Assembly (NCBI RefSeq): GCF_008831285.2
Contig: NC_045144.1
Coordinates: forward strand, 17,933,716 to 17,997,715
DNA: 64,000 nucleotides
DNA from: Nymphaea colorata
Lineage: Eukaryota > Streptophyta > Magnoliopsida > Nymphaeales > Nymphaeaceae
Direction: 5' to 3'
Part shown: positions 36,248 through 46,516 of the stretch, piece by piece
Position numbering within the stretch: position 1 is the first letter of the stretch
Layout: each line of letters begins with the position of its first letter
Notes under the pieces: model-generated
What the model was told of the DNA's origin: nothing
Database searches by the model: none
What the model saw: only the letters and a program-made list of their open reading frames with translations
Position numbers and translations under genes: made by a program

Positions 36248-38395
36248 AACTCAACCACCATTCACCAATCAGATGGTTAATTTGAGTTGGACTTTGTTTC
36301 GGATTCGGCATAGATACTTTGAATCTGACTTTGTATCCAAGAGATGTAAGACCCAAGTTTTTATGCCCAGCTATATCTGAATCAAGACTCAGACTTCAAT
36401 ACAAATACCTGATTCATAAACTGAATCCAAGTCACATTGTATTTCTGATATTTTTTTCTTTTCAGCTCCAACTAAACTGGTTCAGTTCCAAGTAAACAGT
36501 CGGATATCACCAATCTATTTACATCATAATGAACATCTTGGTTAGCCATTGTTAGTAAATGGAAACTCATTGCGGAAAATCAATCATTAAGTAAGCGGGA
36601 TATCATTCCAAGACATCAAAAGCAAGAAAAGTATCCTAGGAGCTCGTTTGTGGAAACATTAACACATTGTCCCATGAATCTGCTTCTAAAAAATAGAATT
36701 ATAACAGTGTTTTATTAATCTGTCCTTTTTTTTTTAAGGGTGAGTTCATATTCTTATTAGAATGTTACCGTTGCCAAAGAGCCTCTAAGAGAACAAAGAG
36801 TTTGGTGCCAAATATATACTAGTATCCTGCTTAGCCAGATAATTACAGGTAAAAAGATAATTACAGGTAAAAGGCGGTGTCTAATCAAAAGTTTCCGAAA
36901 AAGGGAAGACAGTACAGGAACCGGCGAGCACCAATGAAGCTACCACTCTCTTTTCACAGCAGGCTGCCTTCCCACCGTTCACGTTAGTTAGTTCATTGAA
37001 ACGTCCTCTCCTTTGAGGTGTCGCTCTGTTGTTCATATAACTATGACTTGCAACATTCCCAATAAGATGGATTCCTTGGTGCTTTTTCATTGTACAATCT
37101 GCAGTACTGGAGGTGCCATTGTCTCGTCGAAATAGTCACTCGGTTGGTTGCATTTGGAAGACAAGTCCGCCTGTCAGTTTATGCAGATTTCACAATCTGC
37201 TACGTCGACACGTCCTTATGAAGGTATTTCAAGGTTTCCACCGTCTGTCTGACTGATCAATGGACACCAATCATGGGCTTTCATTCTTTGGATTTCGCCA
37301 TTAATCTGCACTCGAAAGTTATTAGTTATATTGAGTCGTTGTGAACCAACAATTTTAGCTTCTTTTAACTAAGAATAAACATTTTTCAGCGTCTGTAAAT
37401 CTGCACATTAGTGTTTATATTTGTTGGTATACATACATACATTCTTATAGTGTGTGGATACATAAATATACATAATGTGTGCACTGGTATGGGCAATTGC
37501 CAAACAAATAACATTATTTATATATTGATATCTTTGCATCAGACATTTTGTTGTGAGAGGCTGGAGGATTTTGGTGTCCAAGTCTATATATATATATATA
37601 TATAACATGTGTGTCTGTTAAATCCACGGTCTTACACTAATACTCATATTTCTTATTACAACAAAAGGTTGTGTTTTAGTTAGTATGATAGAGGATTCTT
37701 TTCTTTGAAAATGCAATAGATTTCAAATACTCACAGTAGATTGTTTTCTTGCCTTTATGTTTGATTTACTTTGGTTTGGGCTACAGATTAATTAATATGA
37801 TTTGTCGATGGATTCTTCCCACTGGTTGTTGGTAGAAAATGCTAAATGAGTTAGCAATGAAAAGCAAATCGCAATAGATATGAGTCCAAATAAGACCTTC
37901 CAGCATAAAATCCAAATCCAAATCCAAGTTGCGGCAGTGGAAAATCCATAAATGCAGATTTTTTTATATAATTTTACATTTTTAAGGGGTACATGTATGT
38001 GATTAAGAAAATTCACTGCGGCGTTTTGATATGAAAATAAACGCTTTTTGTAGATCTGCATGGGCAATCGCAATGTTTTGGTTGGATGGGATTAAATATA
38101 TTTCTAGATTCAGATCCGATATCAAGTGAGCATCCCTACCCATCTCAAAATTCAACCATCTGTTCAACAGAAGTTCATATTCAAAATCAGGCCCTGCGAT
38201 TATGACTGGTTACGTTTTAAAGGTTCATTAGGGGCGGACTGTGTATCAACCGGATTGGATTCTGAGTTTCATCTAGACAGATCCAAATCGACTATGAATC
38301 AACTCTAGAGAAGCTAGTGGCCAACATCTCTAACTAAGCAGATTTCATATATGGGCTGTTTGAGTTAAAATAAGGTCATGCACAACCTTGGCCTA

Positions 38396-38442
38396 AAAGG
38401 GGAGTGTACATATACAATATACACTCCCTTTTTAGGCCAAGG
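38396..38442. repeat. Long hairpin beside a (TA)n tract
   Basis: Arms CCTTGGCCTAAAAGGGGAGT and ACTCCCTTTTTAGGCCAAGG pair over some 20-23 bases with one mismatch, around a loop reading roughly ACATATACAA. The TA tract begins a few bases later. It could be a fold-back element or the two ends of a deleted MITE. Confidence 0.85.
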
Positions 38443-38446
38443 TGTA

Positions 38447-38448
38447 TA

Positions 38449-38520
<72 letters not shown>
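38447..38520. repeat. (TA)n microsatellite
   Basis: An almost pure TA run, broken by one TG unit near its start. Confidence 0.95.
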
Positions 38521-38523
<3 letters not shown>

Positions 38524-39883
38524 GTATTTTTTCAATAAAGAGGGAGCATAGGAGCTTTTCAAACTTCTTCTGATGTCCCCATGTTCCCAATATCCTTCCA
38601 AAAATACAGATGGCAGTGGTACATGTTTATACTATAATAAGTTAGACCAAATCCTGCCACTTTACACCCAAAACTTTTTTATTGTTATGTCTTAGCAAGG
38701 AACAGTGGTGGGAAGCTTACCCGCAAGTTCCTCCCCAAAGAGCAGACAGATGTTTGTTTGATTATATATATATATATATATATAGTTAGGTCCGATCTGG
38801 AATCACATGGTGCAGTTGATTTTAAAACTTTTCTTTGTTAAGTGTTGACGAGTGTCGATGTCTATTTATATTTGTTCGGATTTGAATTTAAATCTGACGC
38901 TAAAACCCATATTCAGTGGCCACTGCAATTGGATTTTTCATTCACTCGGCATCTGATACTGAATTTGGGTAGAAATGGTATTGATCTATGTCCAAAGACG
39001 ATTATAATTTGTAATTCATGTTTGCCTCCAAATTCATTGGGCCCGATCGGATATCTAATAAGATCCACCTGGTCGAATCGGAGAACCGGTTGCTTCTTTC
39101 ATAATCCATCCCACAAAGAGGACGCCATGGATCTGATAAACGATCCGTTACCAATTGAACCGAGTCGCATATGGAGGACGCCGACTCTTTTTGACTTTGA
39201 GAATCTAAAAAATAAAAGTTACAGCGACCAACTTACACCAAATCCATTTCTTTATTGTTTCACCAAGTTTTAGAGAGGGAGTGGGGGTTAGCTCTTCTTC
39301 CCATGAGATGATGCATCGGTTTTCACCACCGTAGATTTCGAGATCGACGATCCAAATCTCTCTCTCTCTCTATCTCTAATGCTGACCCTGAGAACCCCAC
39401 ACGCAACAAAGTACAGAGCATTAGTCGCCAACAGCAAAGATTTATTATTAATAATTTTCCTTCTTTTTGATCTCGCTTCCCTTTGCTCTGCTCCCCTTTA
39501 CGACGCCATTGGTGTCGACCATCCTGACGGGTGTGCCTGGAAATCCGTGTCTAGAGAGAGAGACGGAGACTCCATAGCTTCTTTCACGTCTCTCCCTGCC
39601 GACCACCTACACTCTTTTTCCCACTCCACCGATTTCTTTATTACTTCTTTTCATCATATTAACTGATGTTCTTCGCCCCCCTGCACTTCAATGTTGCAGC
39701 TTCTGCCATTAATGCGCCTCTCCCTCCCTCTCCCTTTTCTGCCTCGCTTCTCTCACACTCCCAACGTCGTTGACTCGCCGGGAACCCCGCCAACGTCGCC
39801 GTAGTCGGCGATTCCTGCAGCTTTTCGCCCGTTCTCCGACGTGCCCATCTCGAGTTATTTCGGCTTTCGTCTGCCTTCGTAAG

Positions 39884-41289
39884 ATGCTCAGATTTGCGGT
39901 CAGGTAAAGGACCATCTTCCCTTGTGGTGTGGTGAAAAGTGGGATAATCTGGGATGTTCTGTTATCTGCCGCATAGAAGGATGCAACATCTTAGTATCTC
40001 GATTTTCCTGGATAAATAAACATCCGACTACTCTCTCTCGTTTTGAAAAAAATCTCTGCTCCCATTGATTTTCATGCAGCAGCCGATCTCTCAGAAGCTT
40101 GAAAGAGATCAAGGCCTCGAGCTCATCGGAGAATCGCTTCAGATTCGTATCGACGGATGCACGGAAGTAAGTTGGTCGCCACTATAGCTCTCATGCTCTC
40201 TCCACATTTGCCTTTTTTCTTTTCAAACCGGATGCTATTCAATGACTCGGTTTCCACGATGAATTCCTTTCCTGCTTGTCGACTCGGATGGTTCATGGTA
40301 CAACCACCCTGACGCCTTGAGACGGCGATCCAGACTGACGCTTTTAATCGATATGCACACCTTGCTGAACCGGGCACGGCGATTCCCTAGCAGCTCTGAT
40401 GTTGTTTATCCGGAACCGTAGTTCAGTAGGAAGGGAACCGGCCAATCATTTTCGATTCGTATCGTAATTGAACCGTTTCCGGCTGATGCAGGTTGGAGGG
40501 GAAGGTGGCGCTGATAACCGGCGGCGCGAGCGGCATCGGCGCGGCGACGGCGGAGGAGTTCGTTCGGCACGGCGCTCGCGTCGTGCTCGCTGACACGCAG
40601 GTCGAGCTCGGGGAGCGCACGGCGGCCCGCCTCGGCCCCAGCGCGGCGTTCGTCGCCTGCGACGTGGTGGACGAGCGGCAGGTGTCGGACGCCGTCGACT
40701 TCGCGGTGGCGGAGCACGGGAAGCTGGACGTGGTCTACAATAACGCGGGGGTCGCGGGCTCGACCGTCCCCAGCAGCATCGCGGAGCTGGACCTCGGGGA
40801 GTTCGACCGAGTCATGGCTGTCAACCTGCGCGGCGCCGTCGCGGGGATCAAGCACGCCGCTCGGGTGATGGTGCCGCGCGGCTCCGGCAGCGTCGTATGC
40901 ACGGCGAGCGTCAGTGGGCTCATGGGCGGGCTCGGCCCCCACGCCTACACCGTGTCGAAGTTCGCCATCCCGGGCTGGTGAAGTCGGCGGCGAGCGAGCT
41001 CGGGCGCCACGGCGTGCGCGTGAACTGCGTGTCGCCCTTCGTGGTGGCGACGCCGCTCGTGGTCCGGCAGTTCGGGGCGTTGTACCCGGGCATCGACGCC
41101 GAGCGGCTGACGGAGATGGCCGCCAAGCTGGGGGAGCTTGGCGGAGGGGCCCGGTGCGAGGAGAGGGACGTGGCGAGGGCGGTGCTCTACCTCGCCTCCG
41201 ACGACGCCAAGTACGTGAGCGGCCACAACCTCGTCGTCGACGGCGGCTTCACCTGCACCAAACGCCTCTCCCTTCCTCCGTCCCTGTAA
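39884..41289 (+). CDS. Short-chain dehydrogenase/reductase, with an apparent 1-base frameshift
   Basis: A classical SDR, an NAD(H)-dependent alcohol dehydrogenase type like At3g26760/At3g26770; substrate unknown. Proposed exons: 39884-39903, 40080-40166, 40492-41289, with GT-AG introns and consistent phases. The two small exons give an Arg/Ser-rich start (MLRFAVSSRSLRSLK) that could be a mitochondrial or plastid targeting peptide. Exon 3 carries TGGASGIG (residues 45-52), Asp70 after beta-2 (suggesting NAD), NNAG (119-122), Ser175, and YTVSK (Y188, K192). After SKFAIPG the frame breaks: one base is missing at about 40974/40975, giving W-stop. The next frame resumes at once with LVKSAASELGRHGVRVNC and runs in register to the stop at 41289, ending GHNLVVDGGF as expected. 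Full length would be about 300 aa. It is either a recent pseudogene, or a sequencing or assembly slip in GC-rich DNA. The first two exons are my inference from splice signals. Confidence 0.8.
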
Positions 41290-43423
41290 CCCGCCGCACC
41301 TTCACACGTTCCATTTCTGGGTTTTCTTTTCCCACCTTCCTCTCTCTCTCTCCCTCTTTCAGTGGAAAGTTGATTTCCGTGGTTTCTTTTCCGACATCTC
41401 TCTCTCTATCAGGAAGTCGATTTCTGGGTTTTCTTTTCCTACCTCCCTCTTTCTCTTTCTCCCTCACTGTGGAAAGTCGAGACAAGGCGTTTGAGAAATC
41501 CCAGATGAGAAACGGTGACAAATGGGTTATTTTATTGCTTATCTACATCACATTGTATGTGCTAGCTTTTCTTTTAATAGTTAATACCTTTGTTTGTGAG
41601 ATTTTTTTTTGTGGAAAATAAATGAATGTGGGAAACTCGAGCGCACAAGGGGCAATTGGGCTCATGCCCTAGGGGGCTAGGAGCCGCAACTTTCTCTTTT
41701 TCCTTAAGAACATTAAGTTTTGGTATAACAAAACAAGTGTATTTAGTTTTTTTTTTATTTTATATTTTACCGTCACAAGTGAAATAACATAACGAGATAT
41801 GCAATACTTTGCCATCAAGCATTCGGTAGAGCCTCATTATTTATCATTTGATCGGTTTTATTTGCAAAAAAAGATAGAAAAACATCAAAAAAAAATGGGA
41901 GAAAATGTGAGTTTTTCTTAAAAGAAACGTCAAAATGAAAAAACAAAAAAAAAAGTGTTTTATTCATGTTTTATCCTTTTTTCAAAGTTTTATTTTCCCC
42001 CCCTTTTTTCGTTTTTCCTGGTTTTACTTTTTTGTATATTTTAATTACCAGATTTTATTTTCATATTTTCAGTTTTCACATTTTATTTTAGTTTTTTAGC
42101 CTTTAAAAAAAAATGCCAAGACTTTTTCAAGAAAAACAGCTTTGTCTTATTATACATATGACAAAAACCTCACCATTTTATAATCGAGAACCATATTTGT
42201 GACAATAGTGAAATCATGCTAACTTTTAAGGCAGATGTAGAGCTATAGAATATTTACAGACAAAAAAAGGGAAAAAAGATTTGTCAAAAAAAAAAAAAAA
42301 ACCTAAGTTTGACTTGATGAGCAAACCCTAAGAATACACATCACCAGCTTGACCAGTTAGCATAACCTAAGAACAAGAACCTACTCTGAATATGACACAG
42401 GAACATAGCACCCATGAAAACCAAGCAGAATATATATTTGTTATGCCCCATCAGACTTTTAAAGGTCATTTTACTTTATTTTTAAGTCTTGCTAAGCGCT
42501 TTAGCCCCGACGTAGCCCAAGAACCGACTCGATGATGTGAATCGAACGATTCGCAATCAAGTCGACAACTTCATAATCCAAGAGTGGGCCCACACAAGAT
42601 CTGACCTAGATCAACATATCCTTGGTTCATCAAGTGCCATCTAGAACTCATCCCTACTGAACACAGTGAATCCAACAACCCATGATGAGCTCACAAGCTA
42701 TCGTTCTTTGAAGCAATCTTTTTCAAAAGGTCTCTTCCTTTGCCTTTTTGCCTGGCCTTTCCATTTTCCTCTGCTTCCACGAAAATTCCTCCCCTCTTTC
42801 TAGCTTCTTGCTCCTTTGTCTTTATTATCTTTTCCTTTCTTTTCAACTTTTGTGTTACTCCCTTCTCTATCAATATAAATTTGCTTAAAAGTGACAGGAA
42901 AGAAGGAACCCACTTGTGTTTTAGCCATAGAAATGTTCGCCCTGAACTAAGAGTCTAAGACCAACCCTTCTCATGTATTTTGTATCTACTTTTTCTCTTG
43001 GCCATTAGATCTGTTGGATCGGACGGTTCAAATTTGTTCGGGGGTGTGGACGTAATAGGCAGAAAATTCGATTAAAAATTTATTTTGACAAAATTAATTA
43101 AAATTTTCAGACATTTTTCTCACCTTTTCAAGTTTTTTTTCCTAAATGAAAAGAGCACGGTTATACATTTATGCTTTCCAATGTTTTATGGTTTGGGTAG
43201 ACTAATATGTCACACTTGTCATTGTTTATACCTTAGAAAAGTACTTGAATGTGAGCCTCTTGCACCCCTTTACTGGGGGCAAAACCGGTAGGGGCCTTGT
43301 CTCTTCCCCCAAGAAAAAATTAAAAAAAAAATACAAGAGTTAAAAATTTTTTACTTAGCCTATACCAAAGTTTTGAAATTTTTCATTTGGACCATTGTTA
43401 AAATTTCGAAATTATAGTTCAAC
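41290..43423. other. 3' flank of the SDR gene and intergenic AT-rich DNA
   Basis: 41311-41470 holds two or three degenerate copies of a CT-rich unit containing TTTCTGGGTTTTCTTTTCC and GTGGAAAGT. The rest is poly-A/T-rich with no gene recognised. Confidence 0.5.
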
Positions 43424-43727
43424 TTAAGCGTAAGCATCAAACCAGGCCACCGGCGGGTACCCAGTACTCGACCCGATTTGGGCTTAGGCCAAGGCCCAAA
43501 AAAAAAGGCACAAAGCCGGACAAGGTGGGCCCGATAAAATTTTTTAAATATTTATTTTATTAATATATATGATTATTAATATTTTATTATAATTAATTAT
43601 ATTTATATTATTTTATATTAAAAATAAATATATTTTAATTTAATTGGGTCAAGCCCTGGCCCGGGCTTCGGGTGTTGGGTTGGCTCGAGCCCGACTCATT
43701 ATCTTGCCAGGCCTGATGCCTATGCTT
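43424..43727. mobile_element. MITE with 8-9-bp target duplication
   Basis: An element of about 303 bp flanked by TAGTTCAAC at 43415-43423 and 43727-43735 (8 or 9 bp depending on where the end is set). The inner ends AAGCGTAAGCATCA and, as reverse complement, AAGCATAGGCATCA form inverted repeats, followed by CCAGGCC/GGCCTGG. The interior is AT-rich, with GC-rich GGGCTC/GAGCCC words near both ends. No coding capacity; hAT-like or Mutator-like. Confidence 0.78.
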
Positions 43728-44215
43728 AGTTCAACCCCACTAATAATAAAATTTCTAGCTTTGCCCTTGTCTTTGACGCAGGGTGATGTACATCTATTAA
43801 GTCTTTACGATCACAAGGCCGACACTCAGCCCGACTTTATTGAAAGGACAAGAAGTCCCGAAGCCAAGGGCCCCAAAGAACAGCGGACCTATCAAAAGGA
43901 AGGGAAAGTAGGAAGGAGGTGCACATTGACCCCACCAGCTGCGAGCAACTTTCTTGGGGCCTTGATGAAGGAGATTGTCCGGTCGCCCACAAATGTGACT
44001 AATTATCTCACAGCCTTTTGTGAAAGGCAGGGGAGAATATCAACCCATTAATTAAAATTATTGTGAAAGATCAACGCTTTTTGGATCTTTAGCAGCGCAG
44101 GGTAAACAAAATCATATATTTTATTTGTTTATGGCAGCAACGGATAGACCACTTGTGGCCGTGCCATGTAATGTTTGTATGTATGTGTGTGTGTGTTTGA
44201 TCAAAGTATTTTAAG

Positions 44216-44271
44216 TAATATATATATATATATATATAAAAGATTAATCCTTGAACCCACTGTGCCAGTTA

Positions 44272-44310
<39 letters not shown>

Positions 44311-44317
44311 TAATCCT
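44216..44317. repeat. Duplicated (TA)n block with shared flank
   Basis: TAATATA...ATAAAAGATTAATCCTT occurs at 44216-44252 and again at 44274-44317, with different TA lengths and 21 bases between the copies. Confidence 0.9.
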
Positions 44318-45724
44318 TCTTGCGTCAAGCAAAAAGAGAGAACTTACAACATTATATGGCAACAAGTGAGGGAAAGGAAAGCCCTTGTCCCAATGGGAGA
44401 GGGGCAAACATGATGCATCCTTCAATGAAAAGAGTAAATATATTTTAAATTCTACTTCAAACTGGAATTGGAATGCAAATTCCAGTTTTAGTTTCATTTT
44501 GTGTTTGATGGTTCAGAATTTTGATTCTGAAAATGATAATGACGTGTTTGATAAAAATATGAATTAAAATTCTAAATATTCTAGAATTGGTGAATTAAAA
44601 CCATGGTGATGACATGTGTTTTAAAAAGAAATGAAAAAATTTTAAAATTCTAGAATCATAATTTCACTCCCTATGGTTGAATCTCAATTTCAAAATTTTG
44701 ATTCAAAAATGAGAATATGATGCTAGAATCAAAACTCTTGGTTTGATAAAGCAATTCCCATTTTAGCAAAAATGAGAATTTTGATTTTACAATTCCACAA
44801 TTCCGGCCTCATCAAACGCCCCCTAACATACACATGGAATAGTTATACATAATCATATATCTTCAGGGGAGTTGGTGCAGCAGAAGATAATAGTTGGTTT
44901 CATTTTCATGTCTTTATCACATCAACGTACCTCAAAAAGAAAGCCACCAACATGCAAACTGAAGCAGGATGGAGGTAGCACGACATCTCGAAGCACCAAG
45001 AACATGTCATGTACCTTACGAGAATAAAGGGTTGAGTATAAGCTTCGCCTTTGCTTGTCGTGGAAAACCCCACTCACCCAAACTTAGATCCAGCACATGA
45101 AATTTTTTATTAGTTAATGTGTGGTTTTAGTTTGCCGAATTTTGTTGGTTCCTGTCTTGGGCTTTGGTGTGCTTTTTTATATATAGCTCGATTAATTATT
45201 TTCGTTAAATGGTGGCAGGAGCGTTCACATTTTGGAAAAGAAAAAATTATACTTATATTTTTGAAATTTTAACCTATTTAAAAATTAAAAAAATTGTTCG
45301 GCTCCCCTGCAAATTTGAAAAATACTATTGGGCTCCCCTAAAAAACAATTTCTGACTATGCTTCTGATCATGAGTATGTTAAATATAATATTTTAAGCAC
45401 CACCAAGAATAGGGTAGCCGAGCTCATTTTGGCATCAATCTGGATGACAAGAAATGAATGGATGAAAAAGAAAGGAAGATTTACGCCGCCAGTCCTGTCT
45501 GGTAGGTGGCGGAGCTCTTATTAAATTTAAGTATTTTTATTTTATTAAATGTTTTTAAATAAATTTATTAATTAATTTTCAAATTAAAGAAAGAAAGCAA
45601 ATACTGTGAGTGTAGGGTAGGGAGGGGGTTTAGCTTGTTTCCTCCTTGAGTTAAGTTGCATACATGACGTCGACAAAGGGAGTACGGGCTGCCAAAAGGG
45701 ACAGACGCTGGCTCTCTCTCGATC

Positions 45725-45772
45725 TTTCATCAATAATGGACCCTGATTTTTCATCAATAATGGACCCTGATT
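45725..45772. repeat. 24-bp tandem duplication
   Basis: Two identical copies beginning TTTCATCAATAATGGACCCT. They lie in a minus-strand open frame (45941-45651) that I do not accept as a gene. Confidence 0.9.
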
Positions 45773-46516
45773 GAGAAGATTCTTGTTTTGGCCCATATGC
45801 ACAGAGAAGGAGCGAGAGAGATTTGCTTGTGGTAGCCATGTCTTCTGATATTAAAGAATGAGAGAAGGTCCAACTTGCAGCAGAAACAAGAAGCGCGTGG
45901 AAGGATTCTATTGAAGTTCCATCCTCACAGCTACACGCCAATCAGAACCAAAATGGCCAAACTTCATTCGAACCAAGTTGTTAAAATGGTTTCTGTTTTG
46001 AACCACTTTTTAGAGAGATTCAGAAAATAAGCAGATTTCTTTTTAAACAAAACTTGGAAGCTTTTAGGAGAAAATAGCGACGAAAGTGTATAAAAAAAGA
46101 AAAGTCCGAAAAGATTCCTGCAAGACTGTGATAACTAAGTAATGATTTGTAAGGTTTAATCAATTGGAAGAGAAAAATTAGTGACTACCCAATAGTACAA
46201 GTGTGACATAGCAAAAGGTGTAGTTAACTAGCAGCAACTGAATCAATCCACTTAGTAGGTTTTCTTTTGTAACTGTTGCATTCGAATTAATCTACTCAAA
46301 CCGACTTAAAAACAATAAGACTCAAAATGCTAGTAAGATACTCGAAATAAGAAACCTTCATTTAAGCCACAATGGGAGATAACAAATGTCTCTGAAGAAA
46401 ATTTCCATCCTCATAAACATAAATCACAAATGCTAATGGCTATGATCGATCAAACTGGCTTGCTTACTGACAGAATTTTACAAAGAGCAGAACTGCAGAA
46501 GACCAAGTGTTAAAAT

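Larger units (their letters stand above)
36248..39883. other. Intergenic region with microsatellites and a hairpin
   Basis: No gene recognised. It holds TA tracts (37585-37604, 38447-38520, 38763-38784), a long hairpin (38396-38442) and small open frames without family resemblance, such as a 69-codon frame on the minus strand at 36881-37090. The last 500 bp before 39884 turn CT-rich and GC-richer and may be the promoter and leader of the SDR gene. Confidence 0.5.
43736..46516. other. Intergenic region, no firm gene
   Basis: An open frame covers 43767-44051, but I recognise no family. The interval 44440-44830 is full of AATTCTAGAATT-like words and ends CCTCATCAAACGCCCCCTA, like one end of an AT-rich MITE; its left end is unclear. 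A 24-bp tandem duplication sits at 45725-45772. The sequence just below 46517 is the presumed 3' UTR of the bHLH gene. Confidence 0.45.

Noticed and set aside
40406-40942. A 178-codon minus-strand frame over the SDR exon
   Set aside because: It is antisense to the conserved SDR coding sequence; long antisense frames are common in GC-rich exons.
43644-44051. A 135-codon plus-strand frame
   Set aside because: Its first part lies inside a MITE and the remainder resembles no family I know; no splice context supports it.
45651-45941. A possible small secreted peptide gene on the minus strand
   Set aside because: The frame includes a 24-bp tandem duplication, has no convincing signal peptide, and matches no peptide family.
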